64,000 nucleotides of DNA, taken from contig JADGDU010000021.1 in the NCBI GenBank assembly GCA_016744705.1, positions 1-64,000 on the forward strand. Reading direction: 5' to 3'. The DNA is from Candidatus Krumholzibacteriia bacterium. Its GTDB lineage: Bacteria > Krumholzibacteriota > Krumholzibacteriia > LZORAL124-64-63. The position numbers and the translations under genes were made by a program. Positions 24,077 to 31,365 of this stretch are shown here, piece after piece; position 1 is the first letter of the stretch, and each line of letters opens with the position of its first letter. The notes under the pieces are model-generated. The model had not been told where the DNA came from, did no database searches, and was given only the letters and a program-made list of their open reading frames with translations.

Positions 24077-25453
24077 ATGAAGAGCATGGCCCTCATTTTC
24101 CTGATGACCTTTACGGCTGCATTGGCTTTGGCTGATGTGTCCGGGGGCCCATGGGTGATCACCACCGATTACAGCGTTTTTGGCCGGGTGCAATCCATGG
24201 AACAGAGTTCACCCTGGACAGTGTCTGGGGAATTGTCTGTGATCCCTGGTGATGCGGTGGGCCGTTTTCATGAGGGCTTGGTTTATATCGTGGGACGGGG
24301 CGGATCCAACCTCATTCGTATTCACAATCCTGCCGATGGGTTTGCCCTGGTGCGTGAATTTTCCATTGGCGCCGGGCGCAACCCCCAGGACATTGCCTTT
24401 GATGATCAGGGACGGGCTTTTGTCAGTTGTTACGACGAGGCAGTCCTTTTGCAGGTGGATACCGAGGCCGGCCTGGTGGTGCAAACTTTTGATACGTCCG
24501 CTTATGCTGACAGCGATGGCCTTCCTGAAACGGGTTGGCTCGTGGTGCACCAAAACCATCTCTATGCGACATGTCAAAAACTGGACCGCGGCAATTGGTA
24601 CGCTCCCACGGGCAACGGTCAGTTATTGGTGATGGATTTGGAAACCTTGCAATGGCAGAGCCCCATCGATCTGGAGGGTGCCAACCCTTACACCAAGATT
24701 CAAAAGAGTGCTGAAGGAAAACTTCTGGTGGGATGCGCCGGATACTGGGCCATGGACGATGGTGGAATTGAGATCATCAATGCGGATCAGGGACTCAGCG
24801 AAGGCTACCTTCTGACCGAAGAAGAACTGGGCGGAGATATTGTCAATTTCGTTTATAGCGGTGCTGAACAGATTCATGCTCTGACCAGCAATCCCTCATT
24901 CGTGACGCGGATCAGCCACGTGAATCTGGGAACCGGTAGTGTGACCCCCATTCTCACCAGCACCGGATACGATCTGGCTGATTTGGCCTGGGATGGTGGA
25001 TTCCAACTCTTTGTAGCCGACCGCCGGTCTGGTCATTCGGGGGTTCGTATCTTCGATACCCACAGTGGCAGTGAACTGACAAGCAATCCTCTGGGCACCA
25101 CCTTGCCGCCCTTCCAGTTTATTTTCCCGGCTTCACAGGAGCTTTCGGATGCTCCTGAAAATGGGGCCCTGATGGGATCTCTGAACCTGGGATTGCCCAG
25201 CCCGAATCCCTGCAACCCAGCGGCCCATTTGGCAATCCAGGATGTCCCCAATCAGATCGTCTCTGTTTCTGTTTTCGATTTGCGGGGCCGCCGTGTCCAA
25301 AGAACCACCGTGCGCACCGATGCTTCGGGCCGCGCCTCATACCGATTTGCCGGCCAAAACGTGACCGGGGCCGCCTTACCGGCTGGCCTCTATCGCGTGG
25401 TAGCCCAAAGCCCGGGCGGTTTTGCCGTCCAAAACCTGACTCTCGTAAAGTAG
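24077..25453 (+). CDS. Secreted YncE-like beta-propeller with sorting-like domain (BtuG-like candidate)
   Basis: 458 residues: signal peptide, then about 330 residues of propeller repeats (GGSNLIRIHNPADGFALVREF, GRNPQDIAFDDQGRAFVSCYD, WLVVHQNHLYATCQKLD, NPYTKIQKSAEGKLLVGC, YDLADLAWDGGFQLFVADRR). A FlgD-like C-terminal module follows (PNPCNPAAHLAIQDV...GAALPAGLYRVVAQS). It lies 13 nt after the receptor gene under the cobalamin riboswitch. In Bacteroides the surface propeller BtuG caps BtuB and binds B12 tightly; position and fold make this protein a possible analogue. No binding residues can be claimed. Confidence 0.8.
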   Translation: MKSMALIFLMTFTAALALADVSGGPWVITTDYSVFGRVQSMEQSSPWTVSGELSVIPGDAVGRFHEGLVYIVGRGGSNLIRIHNPADGFALVREFSIGAGRNPQDIAFDDQGRAFVSCYDEAVLLQVDTEAGLVVQTFDTSAYADSDGLPETGWLVVHQNHLYATCQKLDRGNWYAPTGNGQLLVMDLETLQWQSPIDLEGANPYTKIQKSAEGKLLVGCAGYWAMDDGGIEIINADQGLSEGYLLTEEELGGDIVNFVYSGAEQIHALTSNPSFVTRISHVNLGTGSVTPILTSTGYDLADLAWDGGFQLFVADRRSGHSGVRIFDTHSGSELTSNPLGTTLPPFQFIFPASQELSDAPENGALMGSLNLGLPSPNPCNPAAHLAIQDVPNQIVSVSVFDLRGRRVQRTTVRTDASGRASYRFAGQNVTGAALPAGLYRVVAQSPGGFAVQNLTLVK

Positions 25454-25481
25454 TCACAACAACCAACAAAGGATGACAATC

Positions 25482-26276
25482 ATGAACAAGTGGAAACGCA
25501 CCCTCAGCATAGTTTTCGCCGCCAGCCTGCTTTTGCCAGCTCTGGCTTTTGCCCAATTTGCCGACAACGGTCAGGTGAATAATGAATATGCTCGTGACAA
25601 CAGTCAGCTCAGTTTTTGGGCCACATCAGTAGTGGACTATTCCCGTGGCTATCAGGATTACCAGCTAACGGATTTGGGTTATGCCTCATTCGGTTTAGAG
25701 GATGACATTCTCGGCTCAGCCGGTACTCCCTTCAGCCTGGGTGATGGTGGATACGTCACCGTAACCTTTGCACAGGAAATCTCCAACGGCGATGGCGATG
25801 ATTTTGCAGTATTCGAAAATGGATTCGCGTGGGAAGGCGTTTACATGGAGCTGGGTTTTGTGGAAGTCAGCAGCGATGGCAGCAATTTCAGTCGCCTGCC
25901 CGCTCTTTGCCGCCACACGGAACAGCCTGGCGCTTGGGATACCTCAGACTCCGCAGATTTTTACAACCTGGCCGGCAACTTTGTGGGCGGCACAGGCTTT
26001 GACCTTGCGGACCTGATCACAGCCGGAGACGCAAATGTGGCTTCCGGTCTGGTTGATTTGGATCACATCGCTTTCGTAAGGGTGGTGGATGTTATTGGTG
26101 ATGTAGCCAACGGTGGTGCCACTCAGGATTTCATGGGGCGTGCTGTGGCCGATCCTTATCCCACCGCCAGTGAAAGCTGTGGTATGGACATCACTGGCGT
26201 GGCCGGAATCAACGCCGGTACCGTGGCTACAGAGCAGGCCAGTTGGGGTTCGGTTAAGAGCTTGTATCGCAATTAA
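25482..26276 (+). CDS. Secreted B12-operon protein with C-terminal VKSLYR tag
   Basis: 264 residues with a signal peptide ending ALAFAQ. The centre (GGYVTVTFAQEISNGDGDDFAVFENGFAW, VEVSSDGSNFSRL) resembles a beta-rich 'cell-surface protein' domain that also occurs beside cobalamin receptors elsewhere. The C-terminus ends TVATEQASWGSVKSLYRN. No FlgD-like module is present. The ATG at 25482 is chosen because AAAGG lies nine bases upstream. It is third in the riboswitch operon and is followed by a terminator, suggesting a role in corrinoid capture or surface assembly; this is inference. Confidence 0.78.
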   Translation: MNKWKRTLSIVFAASLLLPALAFAQFADNGQVNNEYARDNSQLSFWATSVVDYSRGYQDYQLTDLGYASFGLEDDILGSAGTPFSLGDGGYVTVTFAQEISNGDGDDFAVFENGFAWEGVYMELGFVEVSSDGSNFSRLPALCRHTEQPGAWDTSDSADFYNLAGNFVGGTGFDLADLITAGDANVASGLVDLDHIAFVRVVDVIGDVANGGATQDFMGRAVADPYPTASESCGMDITGVAGINAGTVATEQASWGSVKSLYRN

Positions 26277-26318
26277 GATGTATCTTGAGATCACCTTTGT
26301 GGGGGTGATGGAATGGAA

Positions 26319-26347
26319 ACGGGAGCCCATGGGGACTCCCGTTTTTT
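26319..26347 (+). terminator. Terminator of the cobalamin receptor operon
   Basis: Stem ACGGGAG (26319-26325) with CTCCCGT (26336-26342), then six T. It lies 43 nt after the stop of the third gene. Confidence 0.85.
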
Positions 26348-26468
26348 ATGAATTTTGACCAACAAATGAACCGCAAAATCCAGATGGAAACATTTCCACG
26401 ACAGAATTGCGTCTTCTCTTTTATGGAGAATGGGTTAAAATACTCCCAAAGAAAATTGGCAAAGAGGG

Positions 26469-26486
26469 GAGCCATGTGGCTCTTTT
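26469..26486 (+). promoter_or_regulatory. Small hairpin in the leader of the adenosyltransferase gene
   Basis: GAGCCA and TGGCTC pair around a 2-nt loop and are followed by TTTTG, 36 nt before the start codon at 26523. It could be a weak attenuator; there is no second competing stem that I can see. Confidence 0.35.
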
Positions 26487-26522
26487 GTCATCCTGTTCAA
26501 ATCCTTTAAAAGGAGCCTCTGC

Positions 26523-27119
26523 ATGTCACAGATTTATACTCGAACCGGAGACCAGGGTGAAACCAGCCTGGGCGATGGCAGCCGGGTCTCCAAAAGTATC
26601 TACCGGGTTGGCCTGTATGGTTCGGTGGATGAACTCAATAGCTCACTCGGCCTAACCATTGCGCTTTTGCGACAAGATCCGGACCTGATCGATTATGCCG
26701 GAGTGGATATCCCCGTGGTGCTGGAAGAAATGCAAAGCCGTCTGTTTGATCTGGGTACGGTGCTTTCCAATCCAGAATTTCCCGCTGCCAAGGTGTCTTT
26801 TCCCACTCTGGGCATGGAAGATTTGATTGATACCCTGGAGAAGGATCTGGAGCCCCTGAAAAATTTCATTTTGCCGGGGGGACATGTGGCTGCGGCGCAG
26901 TTGCATATGGCACGCTCGGCCAGCCGGCGGGTGGAGCGTAAGGCCGTTATTCTGGCCGAAAGTGAGTCTGTGCCCGCTTCGGCCATCGCCTGGTTGAACC
27001 GTTTGAGTGATTTCCTCTTTGTGGCGGCCCGGGCGGTCAATGCCGCCGCCGGAGTGCCGGATATCATCTGGGTGCCCGATACCACGCCGACTGGCGGGGA
27101 AGGCTCAAAAACAGACTGA
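26523..27119 (+). CDS. PduO-type ATP:cob(I)alamin adenosyltransferase
   Basis: 198 residues. The family start is diagnostic (IYTRTGDQGETSLGDGSRVSK, then YGSVDELNSSLG with the ATP-binding region). FILPGGHVAAAQLHMARSASRRVER and WLNRLSDFLFVAARAVN carry the further conserved Arg and Asn/Asp residues of the active site. It transfers the 5'-deoxyadenosyl group to cob(I)alamin, making coenzyme B12. AAAGGAG precedes the ATG. It overlaps the sigma factor start by one base. It completes the import and activation set of this locus. Confidence 0.94.
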   Translation: MSQIYTRTGDQGETSLGDGSRVSKSIYRVGLYGSVDELNSSLGLTIALLRQDPDLIDYAGVDIPVVLEEMQSRLFDLGTVLSNPEFPAAKVSFPTLGMEDLIDTLEKDLEPLKNFILPGGHVAAAQLHMARSASRRVERKAVILAESESVPASAIAWLNRLSDFLFVAARAVNAAAGVPDIIWVPDTTPTGGEGSKTD

Positions 27120-27778
27120 TGTTCTTCTTTGGTCTTTTTTCATCGATTCCCGCGAATAATCCGGATCCCCCCGGTGTATCCTCCGCGTCAGAAGCATCAT
27201 CCGATATTCAAACGGCTCAGGATGAGGCTCAGCGAAAGCAGGACAGCGACGATGTGCGCCGCTTCCTGGCCGGAGACACCCGTGGATTTGAGGACCTGAT
27301 GAAACGCTACCAAAACCGCGCCTACGGAATTGCCCTGAGTGTTACGGGTGACCACGACGTGGCCATGGATGCCGTTCAAAAGGCCTTTCTACGCATCCAC
27401 AAGAGCCTGGAAAGGTTTCGACTGGGCGATGCCTTCTTTCCCTGGTTTTACCGCATTGTGAGAAATGCGGCCTTGAACCAGCGAAGGGATGAAAAACGCC
27501 ATAAAGGAGAAATGCCCCTGGAATGGGTGAAGCAGCCGGATGGCCGGCCCAGTCCTCACGAAGTTCTGGTGGCGGAAGACTTACGACAACGGTTATGGGA
27601 TGGTATCCAGGAATTGCCTGATGAAATGCAGCAGGTGTTCATGCTCTACCATTTCCAGGGAATGAAATACAAGGACATTGCCGACACGTGCAACATACCT
27701 GTGGGAACGGTCATGTCCCGGCTGCACGCGGCTCGTTTGAAGCTGCGCAAAACCGCCGGTTTGGAGGAAGCAAAGTGA
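27119..27778 (+). CDS. ECF-type RNA polymerase sigma factor
   Basis: 219 residues with a nonconserved start of about 45. Sigma region 2: FLAGDTRGFEDLMKRYQNRAYGIALS, DVAMDAVQKAFLRIHKSLERF, FFPWFYRIVRNAALNQRRDEKR. Sigma region 4: LPDEMQQVFMLYHFQGMKYKDIAD...PVGTVMSRLHAARLKLRK (HTH). It starts within the stop of the adenosyltransferase gene and is followed by an overlapping anti-sigma gene, so the three are translationally coupled. The regulon is unknown. Confidence 0.93.
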   Translation: MFFFGLFSSIPANNPDPPGVSSASEASSDIQTAQDEAQRKQDSDDVRRFLAGDTRGFEDLMKRYQNRAYGIALSVTGDHDVAMDAVQKAFLRIHKSLERFRLGDAFFPWFYRIVRNAALNQRRDEKRHKGEMPLEWVKQPDGRPSPHEVLVAEDLRQRLWDGIQELPDEMQQVFMLYHFQGMKYKDIADTCNIPVGTVMSRLHAARLKLRKTAGLEEAK

Positions 27779-28239
27779 ACAGCACAGGGCCCTTTGACCC
27801 CCGCAAGGAAGCCCACCTGCTCTCGGCCTACGTGGATGGCGAATTGAATAGCCAGGACGTGGCCCGGGTTGAGGCTCATTTAGCAGACAACAAAGAATCC
27901 CGCCTAGAGGTGGATGGTCTGCGGCGTTTTAATCAGGTGACCGGTTCTCTACGATTGAAAGAAGCTCCTCCCGAGCAGTGGGAAGGTTTCTGGAATAGTT
28001 TTCTTAACCGCGCGGAGCGCAGCCTGGGCTGGCTTCTGCTCACCGTTGGTGTGGCCATCATTGGCACCTGGTCCCTTTACAACCTGTTGGTTGCTCTGGT
28101 GGCTAGCGAATCTCTGCCTCTGTATGTCAAAGGTGGTATTTTTGCTGCCGCGGCCGGCATTTTGGTCCTGCTGTTTTCGGTGGTGCGTGAGCGCATACAC
28201 AAGCGGTCCAAAACTCGATACAAAGACATCATCCGTTAA
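27775..28239 (+). CDS. Membrane anti-sigma factor (zinc-ligand-free ASD-like)
   Basis: 154 residues from the GTG at 27775, overlapping the sigma stop (GTGA) and preceded by GGAGGAAG. The N-terminal segment HLLSAYVDGELNSQDVARVEAHLADNKESR matches the anti-sigma domain of zinc-anti-sigma proteins, but the usual HxxxCxxC has Asn and Ser instead of both cysteines, so it should not be a thiol/zinc sensor. Two transmembrane helices follow (WLLLTVGVAIIGTWSLYNLL; GGIFAAAAGILVLLFSVV). It presumably holds the upstream sigma factor at the membrane. Confidence 0.83.
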   Translation: MNSTGPFDPRKEAHLLSAYVDGELNSQDVARVEAHLADNKESRLEVDGLRRFNQVTGSLRLKEAPPEQWEGFWNSFLNRAERSLGWLLLTVGVAIIGTWSLYNLLVALVASESLPLYVKGGIFAAAAGILVLLFSVVRERIHKRSKTRYKDIIR

Positions 28240-28257
28240 CATTTGAAAGAGGACACC

Positions 28258-28593
28258 ATGGCCGATCCCATCATCGTCACGACCACTCATACCATCGCTG
28301 GCAAGCGCATCATTCGCACCATTGGGCTGGTCAAGGGCAATACCATCCGGGCTCGGCATCTGGGACATGATTTGATGGCTGGTTTGAAAAATATGGTAGG
28401 TGGAGAAATCAGTGACTACACGAAAATGATTGCCGAGTGTCGGGAAGAAGCCCTGGACCGGATGATGGCAGAAGCCATAGCCAACGGTGCCAATGCTGTG
28501 GTGGGAGTGCGCTTTGCCACCAGCGAAATGATGGAGCACGCGGCTGAGTTATTGGCTTATGGAACCGCGGTTGTGATGGAGGATGAAAGATAA
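28258..28593 (+). CDS. YbjQ/UPF0145 family protein
   Basis: 111 residues: pattern [29 protein letters not shown]...[11 protein letters not shown]...[11 protein letters not shown]...[10 protein letters not shown] is diagnostic of UPF0145 (DUF74), a pentameric family of unknown or putative heavy-metal-binding function. The ATG at 28258 follows AAAGAGGA; an ATG five codons upstream is less well placed. Its last base is shared with the next gene's start codon. Confidence 0.9.
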   Translation: MADPIIVTTTHTIAGKRIIRTIGLVKGNTIRARHLGHDLMAGLKNMVGGEISDYTKMIAECREEALDRMMAEAIANGANAVVGVRFATSEMMEHAAELLAYGTAVVMEDER

Positions 28594-28826
28594 TGACAGA
28601 AGGCATTTCCAACGACCCCCTGCACGGCAAAACTCTGGAAAACATTGTGACCAGCCTGGTGGAATTTTACGGATGGGAAGAGATGGGGGACCGTATCAAC
28701 ATCCGGTGTTTCACCAGTGATCCTTCTGTGAAATCCAGCTTGAAGTTTTTGCGCAAAACTCCCTGGGCCCGGGAGAAAGTTGAAAACTTATACATCCTCA
28801 TGCGCCGCTTCCACGCGGAATCTTAA
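28593..28826 (+). CDS. VF530 (DUF2132) family small protein
   Basis: 77 residues. [28 protein letters not shown]...IRCF...[21 protein letters not shown] is the complete family signature. A structure of the Vibrio member is a small helical, possibly DNA-binding protein; the biological role is unknown. Translationally coupled to the UPF0145 gene (1-base overlap). Confidence 0.92.
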   Translation: MTEGISNDPLHGKTLENIVTSLVEFYGWEEMGDRINIRCFTSDPSVKSSLKFLRKTPWAREKVENLYILMRRFHAES

Positions 28827-28830
28827 GCAT

Positions 28831-28873
28831 AAAAAAAACCGGCCAGGACCCTGAAGTCCTGGCCGGTTTTTAT
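28831..28873. terminator. Bidirectional terminator
   Basis: A 14-bp perfect stem (28836-28849 with 28856-28869), flanked by eight A on the left and T-rich on the right. It ends the VF530 gene on plus and the ferredoxin gene on minus. Confidence 0.9.
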
Positions 28874-28884
28874 TCAAACCCGGA

Positions 28885-29061
28885 TTAGTCAACCATCTCG
28901 ATGGCTTCTTCGGGGCATTCTTCTACACAAGCTTCGCAGTCGGTGCATTCGTCAACAGTGACAAAGGCTTTTCCGTCAACCATGGAGATGGCTTCGGTGG
29001 GACAGGCGTCGAGGCAAGCTTCGCAGGCGTTGCATTTGCTTTGGTCTACCAGTGCAGGCAT
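28885..29061 (-). CDS. 2x[4Fe-4S] ferredoxin
   Basis: 58 residues. Two complete CxxCxxCxxxCP cluster motifs: CNACEACLDACP and CTDCEACVEECP, each followed by TEAI/EEAI, as in bacterial low-potential dicluster ferredoxins. The start is MPALVDQSK with AGGAGGA upstream. It is preceded by a very good sigma-70 promoter and followed by a shared terminator, so it is probably monocistronic and well expressed. It acts as a soluble electron carrier for anaerobic enzymes. Confidence 0.96.
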   Translation of the reverse strand: MPALVDQSKCNACEACLDACPTEAISMVDGKAFVTVDECTDCEACVEECPEEAIEMVD

Positions 29062-29117
29062 TTCGAAATCCTCCTGAAAACGTTTTGGGTACCGCCGCAG
29101 CGGCTTGGAACCAGACC

Positions 29118-29145
29118 ATTATAGCCCTTGAATCGTTCTTGTCAA
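29118..29145 (-). promoter_or_regulatory. Sigma-70 promoter of the ferredoxin gene
   Basis: On the minus strand TTGACA (complement of 29140-29145), a 16-bp spacer and TATAAT (complement of 29118-29123) give consensus hexamers 57 nt before the ATG. This shows the organism uses classical -35/-10 boxes, unlike Bacteroidota. Confidence 0.85.
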
Positions 29146-29178
29146 ATCGACTCTGATTCTCATTATTCAACGATGGTT

Positions 29179-29628
29179 TTAGCGTTTGAAGAGACTGCCT
29201 ATCCCTGGACCGGAGACCAGACTGAAAAGTGGTGGCAGGCAAGCCAATAGGAGCAATACATCCCGTAAGAGCAGGCTCAGACCCACCCCGTGCCCACCGT
29301 CGGTATTGAAGCAACCACAAGAAATATCAAGTCCCCGAAAGAGAGCCGAACTGATGGCCGCGATGAACATCACATTCATGAGGACCGTGATCAAGGCAGC
29401 GCCCCGTTGGCGGACACCCAAAATCAGGGCGACGCCCACCAGGAATTCCAGCACGGGCAGGAACATGGCAAAGGGATGCAATAGAGGAAAAGGAACCAGA
29501 CGGTAGTGATGAATGACCAGGGCGAAAGCATCAGGGTTCTGCATCTTATCCAGGGAGGCGAAGATAAAAACACCACCCACAATCACTCGGCAAATGAGCA
29601 CAATGGTTCCCAGAAGATTCCGGTTCAC
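29179..29628 (-). CDS. DoxX/MauE-like membrane protein
   Basis: 149 residues with four hydrophobic helices. It has the DoxX/MauE pattern: RVIVGGVFIFASLDKMQNPDAFA at the start, FLPVLEFLVGVALILG in the middle, GLDISCGCF in a loop and a final helix. The CGC cysteine motif is typical of MauE-like proteins, which take part in disulfide or thiol handling in the envelope. It overlaps the upstream rhodanese-domain gene by 4 nt and is last of a three-gene operon with DUF1573. Confidence 0.86.
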   Translation of the reverse strand: MNRNLLGTIVLICRVIVGGVFIFASLDKMQNPDAFALVIHHYRLVPFPLLHPFAMFLPVLEFLVGVALILGVRQRGAALITVLMNVMFIAAISSALFRGLDISCGCFNTDGGHGVGLSLLLRDVLLLLACLPPLFSLVSGPGIGSLFKR

Positions 29629-30152
29629 GATTCATCCTCCTGGTCCAGAAGAAGTGGAGGAGAGACCATGCCGCCGGCTTTTTTCCAGCCTTGAACACCC
29701 ACACGCAGGATCAGGATATTTTCATAACCCCGGTCCAGCAAACGGTTGGTGATGTTGGAAACTCCGGAGAGTTCACCATTGCCAAAAAGAATGATGGGGT
29801 CTTCAGGATAGATCTCATCCATGAGGGCCACCAGGTCATCATCGAAGGTGGCTTCCCGGAGGATGAAAGCTCCGGAAATAGTACTCTCTGCCTCGGCTGC
29901 CTGGCGGCGGGTGTCGATGAACAGATAGTCGCCTTCATCAAAGAGTCGCAGGGCTTCATCAATTTCAACCAGGGGGGCGCTGAGTTCCATCTCGTAAGTG
30001 GTGGGGTCGGCATTCCATGGCAAGGTGCTGGGGCGCATCACCCAGCTGATACCAGTGATGATTACGGCCACGACGATCAAGCCTAGGGCTTGAATCAAGG
30101 GCTGGCCCAGACAGAAATCCATCTGGCTTCGAAAATTTGTTAATCCCGCCAT
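29625..30152 (-). CDS. Membrane-anchored rhodanese-like protein without catalytic Cys
   Basis: 175 residues: one N-terminal transmembrane helix (IQALGLIVVAVIITGISWV), then a rhodanese fold (LVEIDEALRLFDEGDYLFIDTRR...SGAFILRE...PIILFGNGELSGVSNITNRLLDRGYENILILRVGVQGWKKAGG). Where active sulfurtransferases have Cys at the loop start (CxxGxRS), this has GNGELSG, so persulfide chemistry is not expected. The protein may bind or sense. Operon position between DUF1573 and MauE-like genes suggests an envelope sulfur/thiol function. Confidence 0.85.
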   Translation of the reverse strand: MAGLTNFRSQMDFCLGQPLIQALGLIVVAVIITGISWVMRPSTLPWNADPTTYEMELSAPLVEIDEALRLFDEGDYLFIDTRRQAAEAESTISGAFILREATFDDDLVALMDEIYPEDPIILFGNGELSGVSNITNRLLDRGYENILILRVGVQGWKKAGGMVSPPLLLDQEDES

Positions 30153-30159
30153 GCCTGGG

Positions 30160-31173
30160 TCACATCCTGATCATGTAGGAAACGGGAACTTCCAGGGTTG
30201 GCAAATTATCCAGATTGGTATGGATGATCAGAGTACCATTGATGCGGCCCTTATGCTTGAGTGCCCGCGGATCGGACTTGTCAATGGGAGAACCCGTCAA
30301 ACGAATGGTGCTCTGCTTGTTGGGAATGGGTTCTTCCAGGGTGAACTGAATTTCCGGCAGATCACATTCCACTTTGGTGACCTTATAAGCCAAATCTTTC
30401 ACATTGGGTGTTACATGAATGGCTTTGCTGAATTCTTTTTTGTAACGGAAATTGACCTTGTCCAGGCTGGTACTAAGGGAAAGCACAGGCCAGGCGGAAA
30501 GATCAATATCCACTGTTTCGTGTCCAGGAATGTTGGTTTTGACCCGCACATTGTCCCGCTGGCGTCCACTGGGCATGTCCTCAGGTAGGGTGATCACCAG
30601 AGAACTTTTCTGGGGATTACCGTCAACATTGTTGACCACACTGACATTGAATAGGTTTTTACGGCTCTTGGAGGCCTTGATTATCAATTCGGGAGCTTCG
30701 GTGGCGGTGAAGGTCGCTTCCTGGGTCAGGCTCGTTCCCACCGGGCTTTGGCTGAATCCCAGGCGTTGGGAAGCAGGATCGATCAACAGAGAAGAGAAAA
30801 CATCTGCCTGGATGTAGATCGATTTATCGGGAAAGTCGGGATCGTTGCTAATAACATGGACCAACTTGGTCACATGACCGTGGAATTTTTTGCTGTTAAA
30901 ATTGATGTCGATAACAGTGGATTCACCCGGAGACAATTTTTGTCTGGCCAGGGTGGGAACAGTGCAGCCACAATCGGCATTGACTTCCGAAATGACCAGC
31001 GTGGCGCCGCCCTTGTTGGTGACTGTGACCTGGGTGTCTCGGCTCTCATTTTGGTTCATGTTGCCAAAATCGATGCTTTCCTTATCCAGGTGCAAAACCT
31101 GGCCTTCGGCTGTACCAACCAACATGACACTCAGAACTAAACCCGCCAGCAGCGGGGCGATAGCATAACGCAT
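30160..31173 (-). CDS. Secreted DUF1573 protein
   Basis: 337 residues with a signal peptide ending AEGQV. The N-terminal DUF1573 Ig-like domain is clear: IDFGNMNQNESRDTQVTVTNKGGATLVISEVNADCGCTVP, with the family's CGC, then KLSPGESTVIDINFNSKKFHGHV and ISNDPDFPDKSIYIQADV. Two further beta domains follow. The role of DUF1573 is not established; it is often found with redox or sulfur genes. It is first of the operon with the rhodanese and MauE-like genes (7-nt gap). Confidence 0.87.
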   Translation of the reverse strand: MRYAIAPLLAGLVLSVMLVGTAEGQVLHLDKESIDFGNMNQNESRDTQVTVTNKGGATLVISEVNADCGCTVPTLARQKLSPGESTVIDINFNSKKFHGHVTKLVHVISNDPDFPDKSIYIQADVFSSLLIDPASQRLGFSQSPVGTSLTQEATFTATEAPELIIKASKSRKNLFNVSVVNNVDGNPQKSSLVITLPEDMPSGRQRDNVRVKTNIPGHETVDIDLSAWPVLSLSTSLDKVNFRYKKEFSKAIHVTPNVKDLAYKVTKVECDLPEIQFTLEEPIPNKQSTIRLTGSPIDKSDPRALKHKGRINGTLIIHTNLDNLPTLEVPVSYMIRM

Positions 31174-31365
31174 GGAAACCTTCCTCTATGAATCCGGGTG
31201 CTCTACCCGGTGAAAATCTAATCCGAAGCCCAATTATAACCCAAATCAAGGGTCTTGTTCCGCAAAAAACAGATATGGCCAACGTATTTTTAACTCCTGT
31301 CTAATTTTGGTCCTTTTCTCCCCGGTGGCAAGGGTTTAGGATCAAATAGTGTGAACGGAGGCACG

